From Xiphydria camelus (Eukaryota; Arthropoda; Insecta; Hymenoptera; Xiphydriidae), in assembly GCA_963678675.1 (NCBI GenBank), contig OY783198.1, positions 19,950,684-20,014,683 on the forward strand: a stretch of DNA of 64,000 nucleotides. Direction: 5' to 3'. The notes beneath the pieces are model-generated. The model saw only the letters and a program-made list of their open reading frames with translations, was not told where the DNA came from and made no database searches. Both the position numbers and the translations under genes were made by a program. Below, one piece after another: positions 11,617 through 35,696 of this stretch (position 1 is its first letter; the number at the start of each line of letters is the position of its first letter).

Positions 11617-14560
11617 TGAATGCATGAACGCATCGAAACAATATATTTTCTTTGATCGATAAAGATTCGAGCACGTCCAATTCCATATCGACAAACTGCT
11701 TGATTCGACAGTTTCCGCATAAACTCGTCAAAGCTTTTCAAGTTAAATGGAATTTTTATGAAGCGCCTTGTAAAGGTAAAAATCTTTCAAAGAGGAAAAG
11801 GTGCTTTTAGGCAAACCCCTTTCCACGAGAAATTCTACCACTTAGAGGAATGCCTGATATTCGAGCAAGACAAATTTAAAATTTGGAGTCCTCTGGATAT
11901 GAATACAGAAAGGACTTATAGGTTACAGTAGCAATCAAGAATCTAGTCAATAAAGAATTAATCATTGAGAGTTTTATTTACGATAGTAACGATTTTATAC
12001 TATTTTATCGTGTTTTATGGGGTGAGGGTTTTTTTTATTACCGTTTCATTGCCTCGTCAAGGGGATTGGGCAAAATTGTAATTTTGTTCAATCATCCTCT
12101 ATTGTCAATTAATCAGGTATTAATGTCGGATGAAATTATATATCGTACTTCGATGATGTATATTTCTCAATTGAATTAGCGTCTTATTTAGTAAATATAC
12201 GATGTTGGTGCATTCATAGGAGACAGTGCTGTGCACCGAAGCAGCAATTAAAAAGCTAGCGGTGAATGTTCCCAAGTGTACTAGTTGTCAGCATCTTAGA
12301 GTACATAGAATTTCCGTTGTTACACCCCAAAGTTAACATTATTCCGACAATAATATTAAAAGCTACAGATATATGAAGAGCCACTATACCTATTAGGAGA
12401 GAAAATGAACTTGCGAGTAGAATAGAACTTCTGTTTTTGTCCGCGTTTTGGGAAACGTGTGATAAGAATTAAGTTGCCCTGCAAGTGACAGTACTTTACG
12501 CTTGAATGTATTTGATGTAATGATAAAGGCTCTTTCTTCGAAAGTGACATCTTTCTCTTTGGATTGAGAGAGAAGACGTATATTCCGAGAGTAACGTTTA
12601 TATAGATTAAACTACAGGGCGCACTTATTTTCATGTGAATATAAGTAGATATTGGACTAACTATCAGTTTCATTGGTACCTAGACTTCAGTTTATCGGGA
12701 TCATGCGATACACTGCGTTTTTCGATATTTTGGTAATAATTCCTTATAGGTACAATGTTGATATTCACTTTTAGGAAGACTAGTTATCTATTATTATGTT
12801 CTCAAGAATATATGTACCCAAAGTTTTAGGTTCTTCTTACTTTCTCACTATTTTGCATATTTTATTTTTGTAATAAGTAGTAGTAATAATCCTCGTAGAG
12901 TGATGCACGCAAGCACTGTAAAAAAAAGACAAGTATCTGAAATCTAGTCCTTTTGATGAAGAAAGCAATATATGGAGTATTTCAGAATGCACGGCAATAT
13001 AACGGATAAGTGTTCTTTAAGGTAGTAGCTAAGGTCAGTGGTGATACCCTCTTGAAGTTCATCGGGAAATACGGACAAATCTGCGGATTTGTACGCTATG
13101 AAAATACTAAATTATTTTAAACCGTAGATAATGTTTTTTTCCCAATGACGTAAAATTAACAAAAAGCATTAATTTATTATCATAATCATAATACACAATA
13201 CGTTAATTAATTATTTCCCAGATCTTAACCATTGCAAGAACGGAAACGTTACGTCCATTCGAGTGTTTATCTTTTTCAAATTGGAAATCTCATCTGCATT
13301 GTGTGTGTGTGTGTACCTTTAGATGAGGGTATATAAAATATTAAAAATTAACTCGTAGCACTATATAGGTACATATTTTCTAAATTTCTAATGGGCTGCT
13401 ACCAGTGTATGTAAATAGTTTTTGAAGATTGGCTTTGGAGAATCTTTCTAAAATTACAATTTTCAAAGTTCATTAAAAAAGAGAACGATTGTAAGCCGCT
13501 GGGCAGCCTGCCTTAAATATGCCTTATATTAAACGTTATAAAGTGACATTCTCGGCGCCTCTCTCATCTGAATTGACCAACATTTCAGGTGCTATTCACT
13601 TTTAGCGTGAGTGAAACAATTTGTATTCTATACGGACGTGTAAAAGACTGCGCTGCTATTATGATTTTCGTAAATTTTAATTATTCTACTGTGATAGGTT
13701 GACTTGTGCGGTAAATCGGAGGTCAGAGCTAAATTTGTAATTTCTTCAAAATGATATCCACCTTTGCACGTTTCGATCGTACTCGAAGTTAATGTATCAG
13801 GAATGTTTATTTGTCAGTAGATATCATTTTTTTTATACAGTCAATTTTATAGTGTAGTTATGTAAGATAGTATTGCAATTGAGAAGTTGTTACTATTGTC
13901 TTATAAATGACGAAACAGGTATTCTCGTAATTGTGAAACTGTTAACTTGGCGATTAATGTAACCAAAAGAGTCTATAAAGTCTTGGGCCAAATATTAATA
14001 CCGTTTAATTTAGTTTCTTTGTGGACGGATTTTTGAATCCATGAAATTTTTAATTTGCGTCTAGGTATACTTGAACTAAAAACCTGATGACGCACAGATT
14101 TTTAAAATAAGCATTGAATGGATATGTACTTGAAAACTGATATTTGTTGAAACGCATTCGAATAAAGAACAGCTGACATTCCTTGGATCACAACAAAATT
14201 AAGAAATGTTGAATTTATATCCTCGCCTATAATTGTTATATATAGTTATTTTGTTTATTAAATCGATTGTATGAGAGAAATTTTTTAATTTGCAGAACAA
14301 AAGAATCTCGTATAATAGAAGTATCAGCCAAAAAAATAACATCTCTACACACGTTCAACCGCGTTGCGCGGAAAATTCACGTTTTCGTAATCTTGGCGCG
14401 AAGATTTTCGATATGTGGCTCCCTCTCGTCATATTTACCCATTGAACGTCATCTAAAAAAACATTGCGCCCATTCTATTCACTTCGAATATTCATTGGTT
14501 GCGAAGACTGCATGCAGACAGTCAGGCAGCGCAGGATTGCTCGTCGCCATTTTGTTTATT
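11617..14560. other. INPP5E 3' flank and intergenic DNA
   Basis: AT-rich sequence without a supportable exon, covering the likely INPP5E 3' UTR and the space up to the USP7 promoter. Several AATAAA hexamers occur. A stretch near 12774 resembles part of miR-7 but has no hairpin partner. Nothing else was identified. Confidence 0.6.
11950..11955 (+). terminator. candidate poly(A) signal, INPP5E
   Basis: AATAAA lies about 335 bp after the INPP5E stop codon and is the first canonical signal downstream on the sense strand. Transcript ends were not available to confirm use. Confidence 0.5.
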
Positions 14561-15290
14561 TTCGCGTAAAAGTGGTTCGACCGTGCCAGGAAATCGTTCG
14601 TAACAGAGTCCGAGAACTTCATCGGGATTCAAGCAAGCACCACGGGAGAACCCTGGAAGAACCAGGAGAGAATCTCGTGGCAAGCGAGAAACCGGGCTAG
14701 GCCGGAAGGAACTCGAGATTGTCGAGACGCTGAAGAACCAAAGAGCCCAGGTACACATACGTGCTGCAGCAGCGCGCCGGCCCCGCGGTGAAAAAAGCGT
14801 TTAGAGTCGTTTTGCGGGGTGGGTGGGTGAGTGAGTGATTGAGTTGTCGTTTCACAAGGTTGGTGATACAAAAGAGAGAACGGGCGCGAGCTGGTGAGCG
14901 AGAGAAAGAACGAAGCCAACTGAAGGGTTGGATATATGCCGTGGGCGTCCCCCGAGAGAGCGGGGGCATTTGACGGCCGCAGAAATTGGGCGAATTGCAA
15001 GCAAGTATCAATCGTCGTCGTACGGTAAATCGACGTCGCCGTCGGGCCGTAGCAGTGACGCGAGTGGAGATAATCTCGGTGTCGGCACGGAGTCAGTTGA
15101 GGTTGTCCTCGACAAGAAGCTTCAACCGCGGGAGCAGCAACTCCACCATCGCCACCAGCATCGGCAGGTGCTCGTGGCCGAAGAAACGGGAGTAGAGCCA
15201 TTTCAAATCCCTGTGGTAGTAACCTCGTCAGCGCAAGCTGCACGCGAGGTACCCGGAGCAGACAAGACGACCATCAACATCGGCGTCGCC
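14380..15290 (+). promoter_or_regulatory. USP7 promoter region and 5' UTR
   Basis: The composition changes from AT-rich to CpG-rich at about 14380 and stays so up to the USP7 start codon. TCGCCATTTTGTTT near 14550 resembles the start region of housekeeping promoters. The frame of the USP7 ATG is open upstream back to about 14928 with no ATG in it, so a non-AUG N-terminal extension is formally possible. The exact transcription start cannot be fixed from sequence alone. Confidence 0.5.
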
Positions 15291-26819
<11,529 letters not shown>

Positions 26820-29640
26820 TATTCCATCGTACGAAGGAGAATTGACGTAGGCAGCCACACACGTAATTTATACGACTCTTTGTATAGTAGGAGAGAGCAA
26901 CGTCTGCCACAGATGATGGTCGAAAGAGGCGCGTTAATGCATTCGATTTGTTCAGCTAGATAACGTGCGATTTTAAATAATATTGTATCAATGATATTAC
27001 CGACATAAATACGAGCTTCTCGTGTACGAAGGAACGAGAGACTGAATGAGCGTGCGACCGATGTATCGTGCATTGCGGAATAAATAAAGGGTGGCAAAGC
27101 TTTTTTTTCCTGGATCGCCAAGGGTTTCGCGTGACAACTAGATCACCGACGCGTGAAATCTTTCGATTCTTCCATGCAGGCCTCTACTGACATTTCTCCG
27201 AATTTCGTTTCGAATCTTTCTTCCGACATGCTCTAGCGTCATACTTAGATTGCAAGTAGTAAACATGGTGAAATGTCATTGACTTTTCTCACCCAACGTA
27301 CAAATCTTCTTATTAAGGAGAACGCGCGAGTGTTTTAGGATGGATGAGCAACAATATTATTTCCGATTCTGCCACGTGAAATCTTTGCGCGATGCAAATT
27401 ACGAGATACGCTGTAATACTTACGTAAAGATAATATTCTATGTGGTGTATGACCTCTATATAATGCTCGCTAAACTCTCACTGTACGAATGCAACTTTTC
27501 CGTGTTTTGCTTTTTGTACTGTATTAATATTCGGGATGTTTGAAGTTGAGGCTCGTTACGGAAATCTTAAATTATCCTTGGTTTTGCCTATGCTTTGTTT
27601 ACAACTGTATTCGAAAGCATCACCGAAACTTGCGGGAGGATAATAATTCGTCTGCATTTTCCTATATATGGTAGATTGCGAGCAGTAAGAGTTTTAATAC
27701 GGCTGTGCGAATATAATCTAGCCAGAAACACCGTAATCAATTTACAAGCAATTACTCCTAAGACCTCCGAAACAGCATTCGTTCGTTTACTACTTAGTAG
27801 TTGGTGCATGCTACGTTCTTGCCTTGGAAATTGAATTTTAAATCGTTTAAATTCACGTTGAAAGTATTACGATATTTTCAAAGAAGTCCCCATTGCTATG
27901 AGTTACGCGCGATAGAAGAGTTTTCTACGTCACCCCTCTCGTTCTGCGCGTCGGAAGCTTTCTCTTGAATTTTACCATCTTTTTTTTAATCCGGTTCTGT
28001 TTCATTTTAATTATCTTTTTATATGGAATGCTATGTTAAGAATCGTTAAAGAGTTTACGAATTTTTCTGATAACGGAGATATGAATTTTATACCTATAGT
28101 GTGATGAGAAGAGAGCGGTAATAGTCGAGTGAAAAGAGTTAATGAATCGAGATCATTCTTCCGATGTACTCGTTACTTAATGGAGCCAGAAACCGATACC
28201 GGCGGTTCATCCGCAATCTTCCGGCGAGCGCGTGATTTTCGTAAGTTTCGCTTTTTAGAAACCTCGGGAATCGATTATCACGACGGCGATTGTTCTCTCC
28301 GAAAGTCAGATATGTACTGAAAAGATATAACTGGGTCCCATATCGATCCGCTAACGATAGATCAGCTTCCCGCCTCCTCAAAAATGATCTACTTGCACGT
28401 ACGTGCTCGCCAGAAGATTTAAACTCGAATTGTGCTCAGTCGACGAATGTCCGATGAGTTTGCCAATTTTTATTTACTTCTCTCGTAAAACCGTTAACGA
28501 AGTCCATGCATCCGATAGTTACGGGCTACAAGGTACGCACCTTTTGTCGAAAAATTATGTAACATGAAAACACTCCTAGTTGTATATCGAGTGGAACACG
28601 GGATCGAAAGGGCAATGATTTTGTTATCATCGAATTGATTCGACGGCTTTGGAGCAAGACATATATATGAGTTGAACTATATTAAAAATTTAAATTAAAC
28701 CTAGGATAATGTGTCACCGTATTTCGATTCAACGAGAATAGCTTGAAAATATATCGTATGATTGTCTCTCGAGATATCTCCATCGTGAAGGAAATTGGCG
28801 GCAGGCCAGTTGTACATTTGGATCGAAAAGTCGAATGCAATGTGCGAGGGTGCAACTCGTTGAATTTCAGACTCCTATTTCGAATATTGGAATGCTGTCG
28901 ACGATGCGTTATGACGACGATGACGGTACGATGTAAGGATTAATATTACGAGTGAAAATAACTGTATTTTTTTTGCAAAGACCGCATAAATTTAACCAGA
29001 AGAAATTGTTTAAGTTATTACTGTATAATATTCACAATAAACTAGATAATATTCAGCGATCATTGTAACGAATTCGACGAGTCTGAAGAGATTGGAGACC
29101 GAGCAGCGTGTTGTATACGATGTACTGTAATGCATTTTTGTATTTCGATGAGCAGCGGTAGTTCTGCTTCATTGTAAATTTCAAGTTCGCAGTTTTTTAT
29201 AGTTACAGCTTACGAGCAAATCGCGCGGCACGCGTTATACAGAAGCGCGGAAAGAGAAATGTTGTAATAAAAATACAAGCAAGCGAAATTTGCATCATTT
29301 CTAACATTGAGGTCGTCGGGGACCGCGTATTATTCACGCGTCTACAGAAAATCACATCATCCGGGCCGGTTTTTGACCTATTGACCTCGAGAGTGTATCT
29401 TTAAACTGGTAAACCTTACGATTGCGATCACGCGCGAAATCGAGAAGCGTGACTGAGGAGTAAAAAATCTTCGAGTCCGATAAAATAGAGAGTAACCTGT
29501 CTCGTCGGTTATACGTATATGACGACGAGAAATATCTCGTGTTCGCGTGAGTGTAACCTGAGAGAGTTATCGATTTTATATTATGTATACAGTACGAGCA
29601 GTTGACCAAGTTACCGAAGCATCGCGGCTCTTTTGGAAAC
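26820..29640. other. USP7 3' flank and intergenic DNA
   Basis: No exon can be supported. Short ORFs on both strands lack splice context and family resemblance. The first few hundred bases are the likely USP7 3' UTR. Confidence 0.6.
27079..27084 (+). terminator. candidate poly(A) signal, USP7
   Basis: AATAAATAAAGG occurs about 260 bp after the USP7 stop codon, giving two overlapping canonical signals. Confidence 0.55.
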
Positions 29641-29825
29641 TCCCCGCGGACGAAGTCCAATTGTAGTGTGCACCATTATTGCAGTGTACATCTTATTGTG
29701 GGTGAAGTGCATTCATGCGCATAGTGCTTTCGAAACGGGCTTAGAGGAGAGATTAAATAGAAAGTGCATCCGTGCGTGTAGCACTCTGGAGACGCACGAA
29801 GTAGAGATCTAAAAGAAACGACACA
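29640..29825 (+). other. probable 5' UTR exon of the cytosolic SHMT transcript
   Basis: A stretch without a long ORF ends in a strong donor, ACACA followed by GTAAGTATC at 29826. Joined to the acceptor before 32047 it would place the ATG at 32050 first, giving the cytosolic enzyme. Only the 3' end is defined by sequence; the 5' end given is a guess. Confidence 0.4.
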
Positions 29826-29967
29826 GTAAGTATCTTTCAAGATTTCTCAATGTAATGTCGTACCCCCGCATTTGATTTATTTTAGGAGCTACCATTTCGA
29901 TGCAACGTCCAAGAGTATTTTGTTAATTGACGATGTCGAAATTCGTTCACAGCTGTTATATTCTTAA

Positions 29968-30543
29968 CCCGTAACGGTCACACGTCGGAAAAAATGTTTA
30001 ACGGTCACACGGGGTACAGTGTACCCCACGCAGAAAAATTGATTTTATTTGTGTTCTATCTTATGCATTGACTTGAATCTTGTTCTAAACTTTAATTTAA
30101 TGTCCCCTCTAAGTGATCCAATAGTTAATTTTGGTTTTGTATGGTTTTAAAATAGTCAAAGATCAATAAGAAAAAAAAAATGACAAAATTTACTTTTATT
30201 TACAAAAAAGTTCGTAGAAATTCTAATTTTTGCAATATCGGTGAAATTTTTTTTGCGTTTTATTCAGAAAACAATATACTTTAAATAAAAAAACAGAGAT
30301 TTAATGAACTGTGAAAAAAGTATATTTATAATGAAGATTGAAAATGTACGAATTTCGGTCAATCTCGTAAAATAGAAGTGGTACATTTATACATGCAAAA
30401 TAATGTACAAAAGAGGTATTTTTTTTTGGAGGAGTCAAATAACAACAGATGGCGCTGTTTGTCTCATTTCGAAAAGTCCTTCTGAATTAAAAATAACTAC
30501 AAAGTTGTCGGGGGTACACTGTACCCCAAGTGACCGTTACGGG
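29968..30543. mobile_element. piggyBac-like MITE with TTAA target duplication
   Basis: A 576-bp element is bounded by TTAA at 29964-29967 and 30544-30547. Its ends are inverted repeats: CCCGTAACGGTCAC on the left and GTGACCGTTACGGG on the right. Inside each end lies a near-palindrome, GGGGTACAGTGTACCCC (from 30013) and GGGGTACACTGTACCCC (from 30520), which are reverse complements of each other. TTAA duplication and CCC ends are hallmarks of the piggyBac superfamily. There is no transposase ORF, so the element is non-autonomous. It sits between the two candidate first exons of SHMT. Confidence 0.88.
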
Positions 30544-30785
30544 TTAATCTCTTTGTACGATGATGAATCGATCAGTGCGTTTTTCTACTTCGCACAAATT
30601 AATTGAAATATTGCACGAAAAAAAGAAGAAACTCCATGAGCAATTTAGGCTTATAAGTTATGTGCAAAGGAATAATTCTTATCGTCGCCCTCATGCGATA
30701 AGTCTAACGAACCGCAGTGGCCCGACTAACTTTACGATCGTTTGAAACGGGTTCTCTACATTTTTTACGCGCGCGGTTTGTGCTG

Positions 30786-30804
30786 CCCCCCCCCCCCCCC
30801 CCCC
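30786..30804. repeat. poly-C tract of 19
   Basis: Nineteen consecutive C residues about 210 bp upstream of the mitochondrial SHMT start codon. The opposite strand is a G-run; promoter effects are possible but not shown. Confidence 0.9.
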
Positions 30805-31011
30805 AAGGATCGCTCCAAAACGTCGGCGCCGGCTTTGAATGTCACTTCGTCATGTTAGGTTAACTCGTTCCTTGGCAAGAACATGACTATGCGGTGTGCG
30901 CTGGTAGCATCTGTGACAGCCGAATGATTTTCGCCGATGATTAAACTCCAAGAGTGCGGTTTCGGACGAGTGTGTGGTGACATTTTTTGCCTATTTGAAT
31001 AGGGTCCAAAA

Positions 31012-33894
31012 ATGGCTGGTAATTGGTCAAATTTAAAACGACGCGGTGCTCAATTGGCCGGTAACCTGTTAATCAGACCGGTCCAGCCTATAAAAGTTCT
31101 TGCTCCTCAAGGACATACGATAGAGAGTTTCGTATCTCTGTACAGAAGCAGCGTCCGTTGGGCAACCACCTGTTCGAATTCAAAAGACGTGAGTATTTTT
31201 GCATTTATTATTGCAATTATTATTACTATTATTGTTGCAATAACACTTGGACGCGTACGCCTGATCTTGTTCGTTGTTTTTGAAACTTACTTTCCACGTC
31301 ATTACTGCTTACTATTGCTGCGATCAGCTAAAAAAAAAGGAGTGTTGAAAACTGAACGTTACATTCTCATTTTTTATTTGATATTGAGGAGTTTAATCCA
31401 CTATATTCCAACGAATAAATACGACGTTTGCATATTCTAACATAACTAAGTAAATTGTACTTTTTTATCGTAATATACATATTTTTCTCGTTCAAAAAAT
31501 TTATTTACGTCATTTTCTATGAGGAAAATTCGGATTGATAAGTGTATCGCTATCTTATCAGTCCTTCAAATTATAAATATTATCTCATACAATATACCTA
31601 TTAAATTTAAACTCATTTTTTTTATCAAAGTACTTTTTCAATAAGCTAAACATTGATTAGTTATGCTATAAAAGTTATTTTTGATCATTCGATTTGTTCT
31701 TATTTTAATTAAATTGTTAAAATACTAAAGGTAACATAATACAAGGCTTTCAAAATATGAAATGATTGATTGCGTTATTCGCTACACTGTCTCGGGTTAT
31801 CATCTCAAGCGACCCATACCCCTTCTATGGTATGAGGCAATTTCATAAATACGAAGTATTTCACAAGCAGACCAGTCATTTCAATTGATACCGTCCAATT
31901 GCTCATATCAATCTGGTTTCAAGAGCAGTACATACAAAGCGTGGCAGATTTATATTCGAGGAAGTAAAGCAAAGATAATTTCTAAAGAGAATAAATCGTA
32001 TTGCCAGTACCCTGACCCAGTCAACATTTTTAACATTTCCAAGCAGACAATGGCTGGAATCATTCATCAGAATGTCTGGGACACGGACAGTGAGCTTTTT
32101 GAGATCATAAAGAAGGAGAAGAAGCGTCAAGAAAATGGTCTCGAAATGATTGCCAGTGAAAATTTCACCTCTCTCAGTGTACTTCAGTGTCTGAGCTCTT
32201 GTCTTCACAACAAATATAGTGAAGGTCTTCCTGGTCAGAGGTAAGTTTCTTTACTACAGTTGAACAGAATCCTTTATACCTAAAAACGTAAAATTAAGTA
32301 GATCACGTGAATTAATCGAATACAACTTCTTTTTTAAAGGTATTTCATTATTGAGAACTTGCATATCTTCAACTTTTTTGCAGATATTACGGTGGAAATG
32401 AATTTATCGATGAAATCGAATTACTGGCTCAGAAACGCGCTTTGGAGGCGTTCAATTTGAACCCGGAAGAATGGGGCTGCAACGTTCAGCCTTATTCGGG
32501 AAGCCCAGCTAATTTTGCCGTGTATACTGGACTTATTGAGCCGCACGGACGTATAATGGGACTGGATCTTCCTGACGGTGGTCACCTTACGCACGGTACG
32601 TCGGCAAAATCCTTGAAACACACGGAAAATAAATAAACTGTTGTTTGGGCTCTGTGAAATTCCAAGTTCTTCATTTCACATCGCTACTTTCTACAGGATT
32701 TTTTACCGGAACAAAAAAGATATCCGCAACTTCGATCTTCTTCGAATCAATGCCATACAAAGTTGATCCTGAAACTGGACTCATCGCCTATGACAAATTA
32801 GCAGAGACCGCAAGATTGTTCAAGCCTAAAATCATTATAGCTGGTGTATCCTGCTATAGTAGATGTTTAGATTACAAGCGCTTCAAGGAGATTGCTAATG
32901 AGCATAATGCGTATCTCTTCAGTGATATGGCACACGTAGCGGGACTGGTTGCAGCTGGACTTATTCCCAGTCCATTTGAATACAGTGACGTTGTATCGAC
33001 TACCACGCACAAAACTCTGAGGTATTTTATGACATTTGATTCAACAATTATTAGAACGATTGGAACGGGCTCGAGCTTCTTCATAAAAGCTTCCACTTTG
33101 AAGTTTTCGTACAAAGTTTTTTTTCGCATCTTCTAGAGGCCCACGCGCCGGTGTCATTTTCTTCCGTAAAGGCGTCAGAAGTATCGGAAAGAACGGCGAG
33201 AAGATTATGTACGACATTGAAAACAAGATCAATCAAGCGGTATTCCCGGGACTTCAAGGTGGACCACACAATAACACGATAGCTGGCATAGCAACGGCGA
33301 TGAAGCAAGTCAAATCTTCCGAGTTTATTGAGTATCAGAAGCAAGTGGTGGTCAATGCAAAGAGATTAGCTGCCGGTCTACAGAAGCATGGTTACAAAAT
33401 TAGTTCCGGCGGTACGGACGTGCACATGCTCCTAGTGGACCTGAAGTCCACTGGAATTACAGGGGCTAAAGCCGAACGAATCTTGGAGGACATTTCTATT
33501 GCGTGCAATAAGAATACAGTTCCCGGCGATAAAAGTGCGTTGAATCCAAGTGGCATCAGACTTGGAACTCCGGCTTTGACTACTCGCGGACTTAAAGAAG
33601 AAGACATTGATAACGTCGTCGATTTTATACACAGGGGTGAGTTCTCTAAGTGGTTTATGTATGTTTACGGTGCGATCTTATAGAATGAAATGAACGAGTA
33701 AAATAATTTGATCTTTCGTATTTTTAGGTTTGGAACTCTCTAAAGCAGTAACAGCTATTTCCGGACCGAAACTTGTGGATTTCAAAAAAGTTTTGGTCAC
33801 TGATGCCAATATTAAATCGAAGGTAGATGCTCTCAGAGGAGAAGTTCAGGCCTTTTCAACAAAGTTTCCTTTGCCAGGTCTTGAAACGTTCTAA
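31012..33894 (+). CDS. SHMT: serine hydroxymethyltransferase, mitochondrial form
   Basis: Exons 31012-31188, 32047-32240, 32384-32595, 32697-33021, 33137-33636 and 33728-33894 join in phase to encode 524 residues. The enzyme converts serine and tetrahydrofolate to glycine and 5,10-methylene-tetrahydrofolate, using PLP. The first exon encodes 59 residues rich in R, K, S and A with almost no acidic residues ([20 protein letters not shown]), typical of a mitochondrial presequence. The core shows [17 protein letters not shown], the PLP-lysine motif [13 protein letters not shown] (Lys300 here, Lys240 in the cytosolic form), [12 protein letters not shown] and [14 protein letters not shown]. All expected key segments are present. 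One gene seems to serve both compartments through alternative first exons, since exon 2 carries its own in-frame ATG three bases in. Confidence 0.95.
32050..33894 (+). CDS. SHMT: serine hydroxymethyltransferase, cytosolic form
   Basis: Translation from the ATG at 32050 in the second coding exon gives a 464-residue enzyme beginning [17 protein letters not shown], without the presequence. The start context (ACAATGGCT) is good. It needs a transcript that skips the exon at 31012-31188, most simply one starting with the noncoding exon that ends at 29825. The shared exons are those listed for the mitochondrial form. One gene giving both forms is known in other animals; the assignment here is inferred from splice sites and phase, not RNA. 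Confidence 0.7.
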
Positions 33895-35696
33895 TATCAA
33901 ATACTGCACATATATTTTTAAAAACGACATTGTTTATTGTAAATTTTAGAAAAAATTATGCGCGATTACCTACCGATAGGATGCGTACACCTATGAAGGC
34001 ACTGTCAATTATGAATGCAGTTGGTCGTTTATTTCCAATATTTGCTCATGAATTTCGTATTTCGCGTATTATAGTAATAAAATACAGTAATAGTTATCAT
34101 AGTGTAATTTCGTACATAACTCTAACACTATTTGTTGTTCCCTTTTAGAGATATATATTTGTATGAATAATCGATTTACACAATTATATATATATATAAT
34201 TTTACATTTTCTACCATGATAGGAGTATAATAAATACAAGAGGATTTCAAAATTTGTTATAACTTTTTAATCAATTTACGGTGTCAAGTATTTTACATAC
34301 GAAGACAGAAAATTGTTACTTGTCTTCGTGAATACCTCTTCATGTACAGGAAAAAATATGTATACGCGGCTATATATGTATTTATTCACTTCAACATCCA
34401 TTAAGGGGCCATTCGATAAATCGGTAAGTAAAGCCAGTCATCGTGTTATCAGAAAACGACATTACAAGTAATAAAGTTTCTGTTCACTTTTTGTTTAAAT
34501 TAATATGTTGCTATGTTATATCCTATGCGCTACAGTAAAGACTTTTCATTTTACAATGTACATACAAGTATAGCACTGCTGACTGTTACATAATCTGTCA
34601 TATAATGCACAATTTTGTAAAATATATTACCATTGTGTTCGCTGAAGACTATGTTACAATAGAACGTCTATTCGTTTGATTATAGTGCACATTCGTTCAA
34701 TGAGTATCCTCCTTTCAAGAAATTCGTTTTTTTCCGTGGAATGAATTTCTAATTTGATATCCATTCGCAGATTACAAAACGAGCCTCATTTACGTGTCAC
34801 TTTCTTTCTAAATTTCTTTAACGATACATTGGAAGGAAGAACTCTTGTACGTACAAGAAGATAGGGTCACAGAATACACCCCTAAAATTGTGCCTACCTT
34901 ACGGTACGAATCTCAACTATGAACCGTACTATATAAACTGCGTTTGTACATTATCTTATTCCGTGACGAGTTAATAATCGCGACAAAGATCTGTGTTAAA
35001 ATCTACACATTTTTTGTAGTCGCAATCCTAGCATTAGTGCTATGAAAAAGTTCCATTACGTGATCGGAATAGTTTCTACTGATCAGAAATACTTTTTTCA
35101 GTTCTGCTCTTTGAACTCATTTTTCGTCCCGGAACCTATTCTGCTGTAGAATCGAAATTCTACAACAAAATGTGCAACATATTGCCAAGAGCCTAATTAT
35201 TGCACGAGTCGTTAGAATGTTAATTCATTAAATCAAGCAACTCTCGATTAGCAATCATACAGATGTACGTCTGTTTTATTTCTCACAGGATTTGGTTTAT
35301 ATATAATAATATTCTTGGATTCGGCCGTTCGAAGGTGTACCATTCGGACAGGTAGTCTTCATAAAAGATCCCTATTTATTTTATAGAACCGAGGAGGAAG
35401 TATTTATTGAAATCGAAAAAATCGATCAACACATTTCTATATTGCATTGAGCTTAGTCTCATTCATAGATATCTCTTGAATATTGTGGAGAATGATTTTA
35501 CTTGTGGATTCGTTACTTTTAAATTTTCATGAATAAGGTCGATTGCGTTCTTTTAATTTAATTTTGATTAAGCTTCGTTTTCGGGCTCATTGGCATTGAA
35601 TACTGTAAGTACACGTTCCGAAAGTATTTGAGGCAAGGGCATGTAAAAGCTCTGTACAATACGTCTCACGTATGGGTATGTCGTACTAACCATCGA
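33895..35696. other. convergent 3' flanks of SHMT and GET4
   Basis: AT-rich DNA between two genes that point at each other. It holds plus-strand AATAAA signals near SHMT and their complements (TTTATT at 35375-35380 and 35403-35408) near GET4. No ORF of note. Confidence 0.7.
34076..34081 (+). terminator. candidate poly(A) signal, SHMT
   Basis: AATAAA about 180 bp after the SHMT stop codon; a second lies at 34229-34234. Confidence 0.5.

Noticed and set aside
12774..12800. Similarity to miR-7 (GGAAGACTAGT)
   Set aside because: Only about 11 bases match, later bases differ, and no complementary arm lies nearby to form a precursor.
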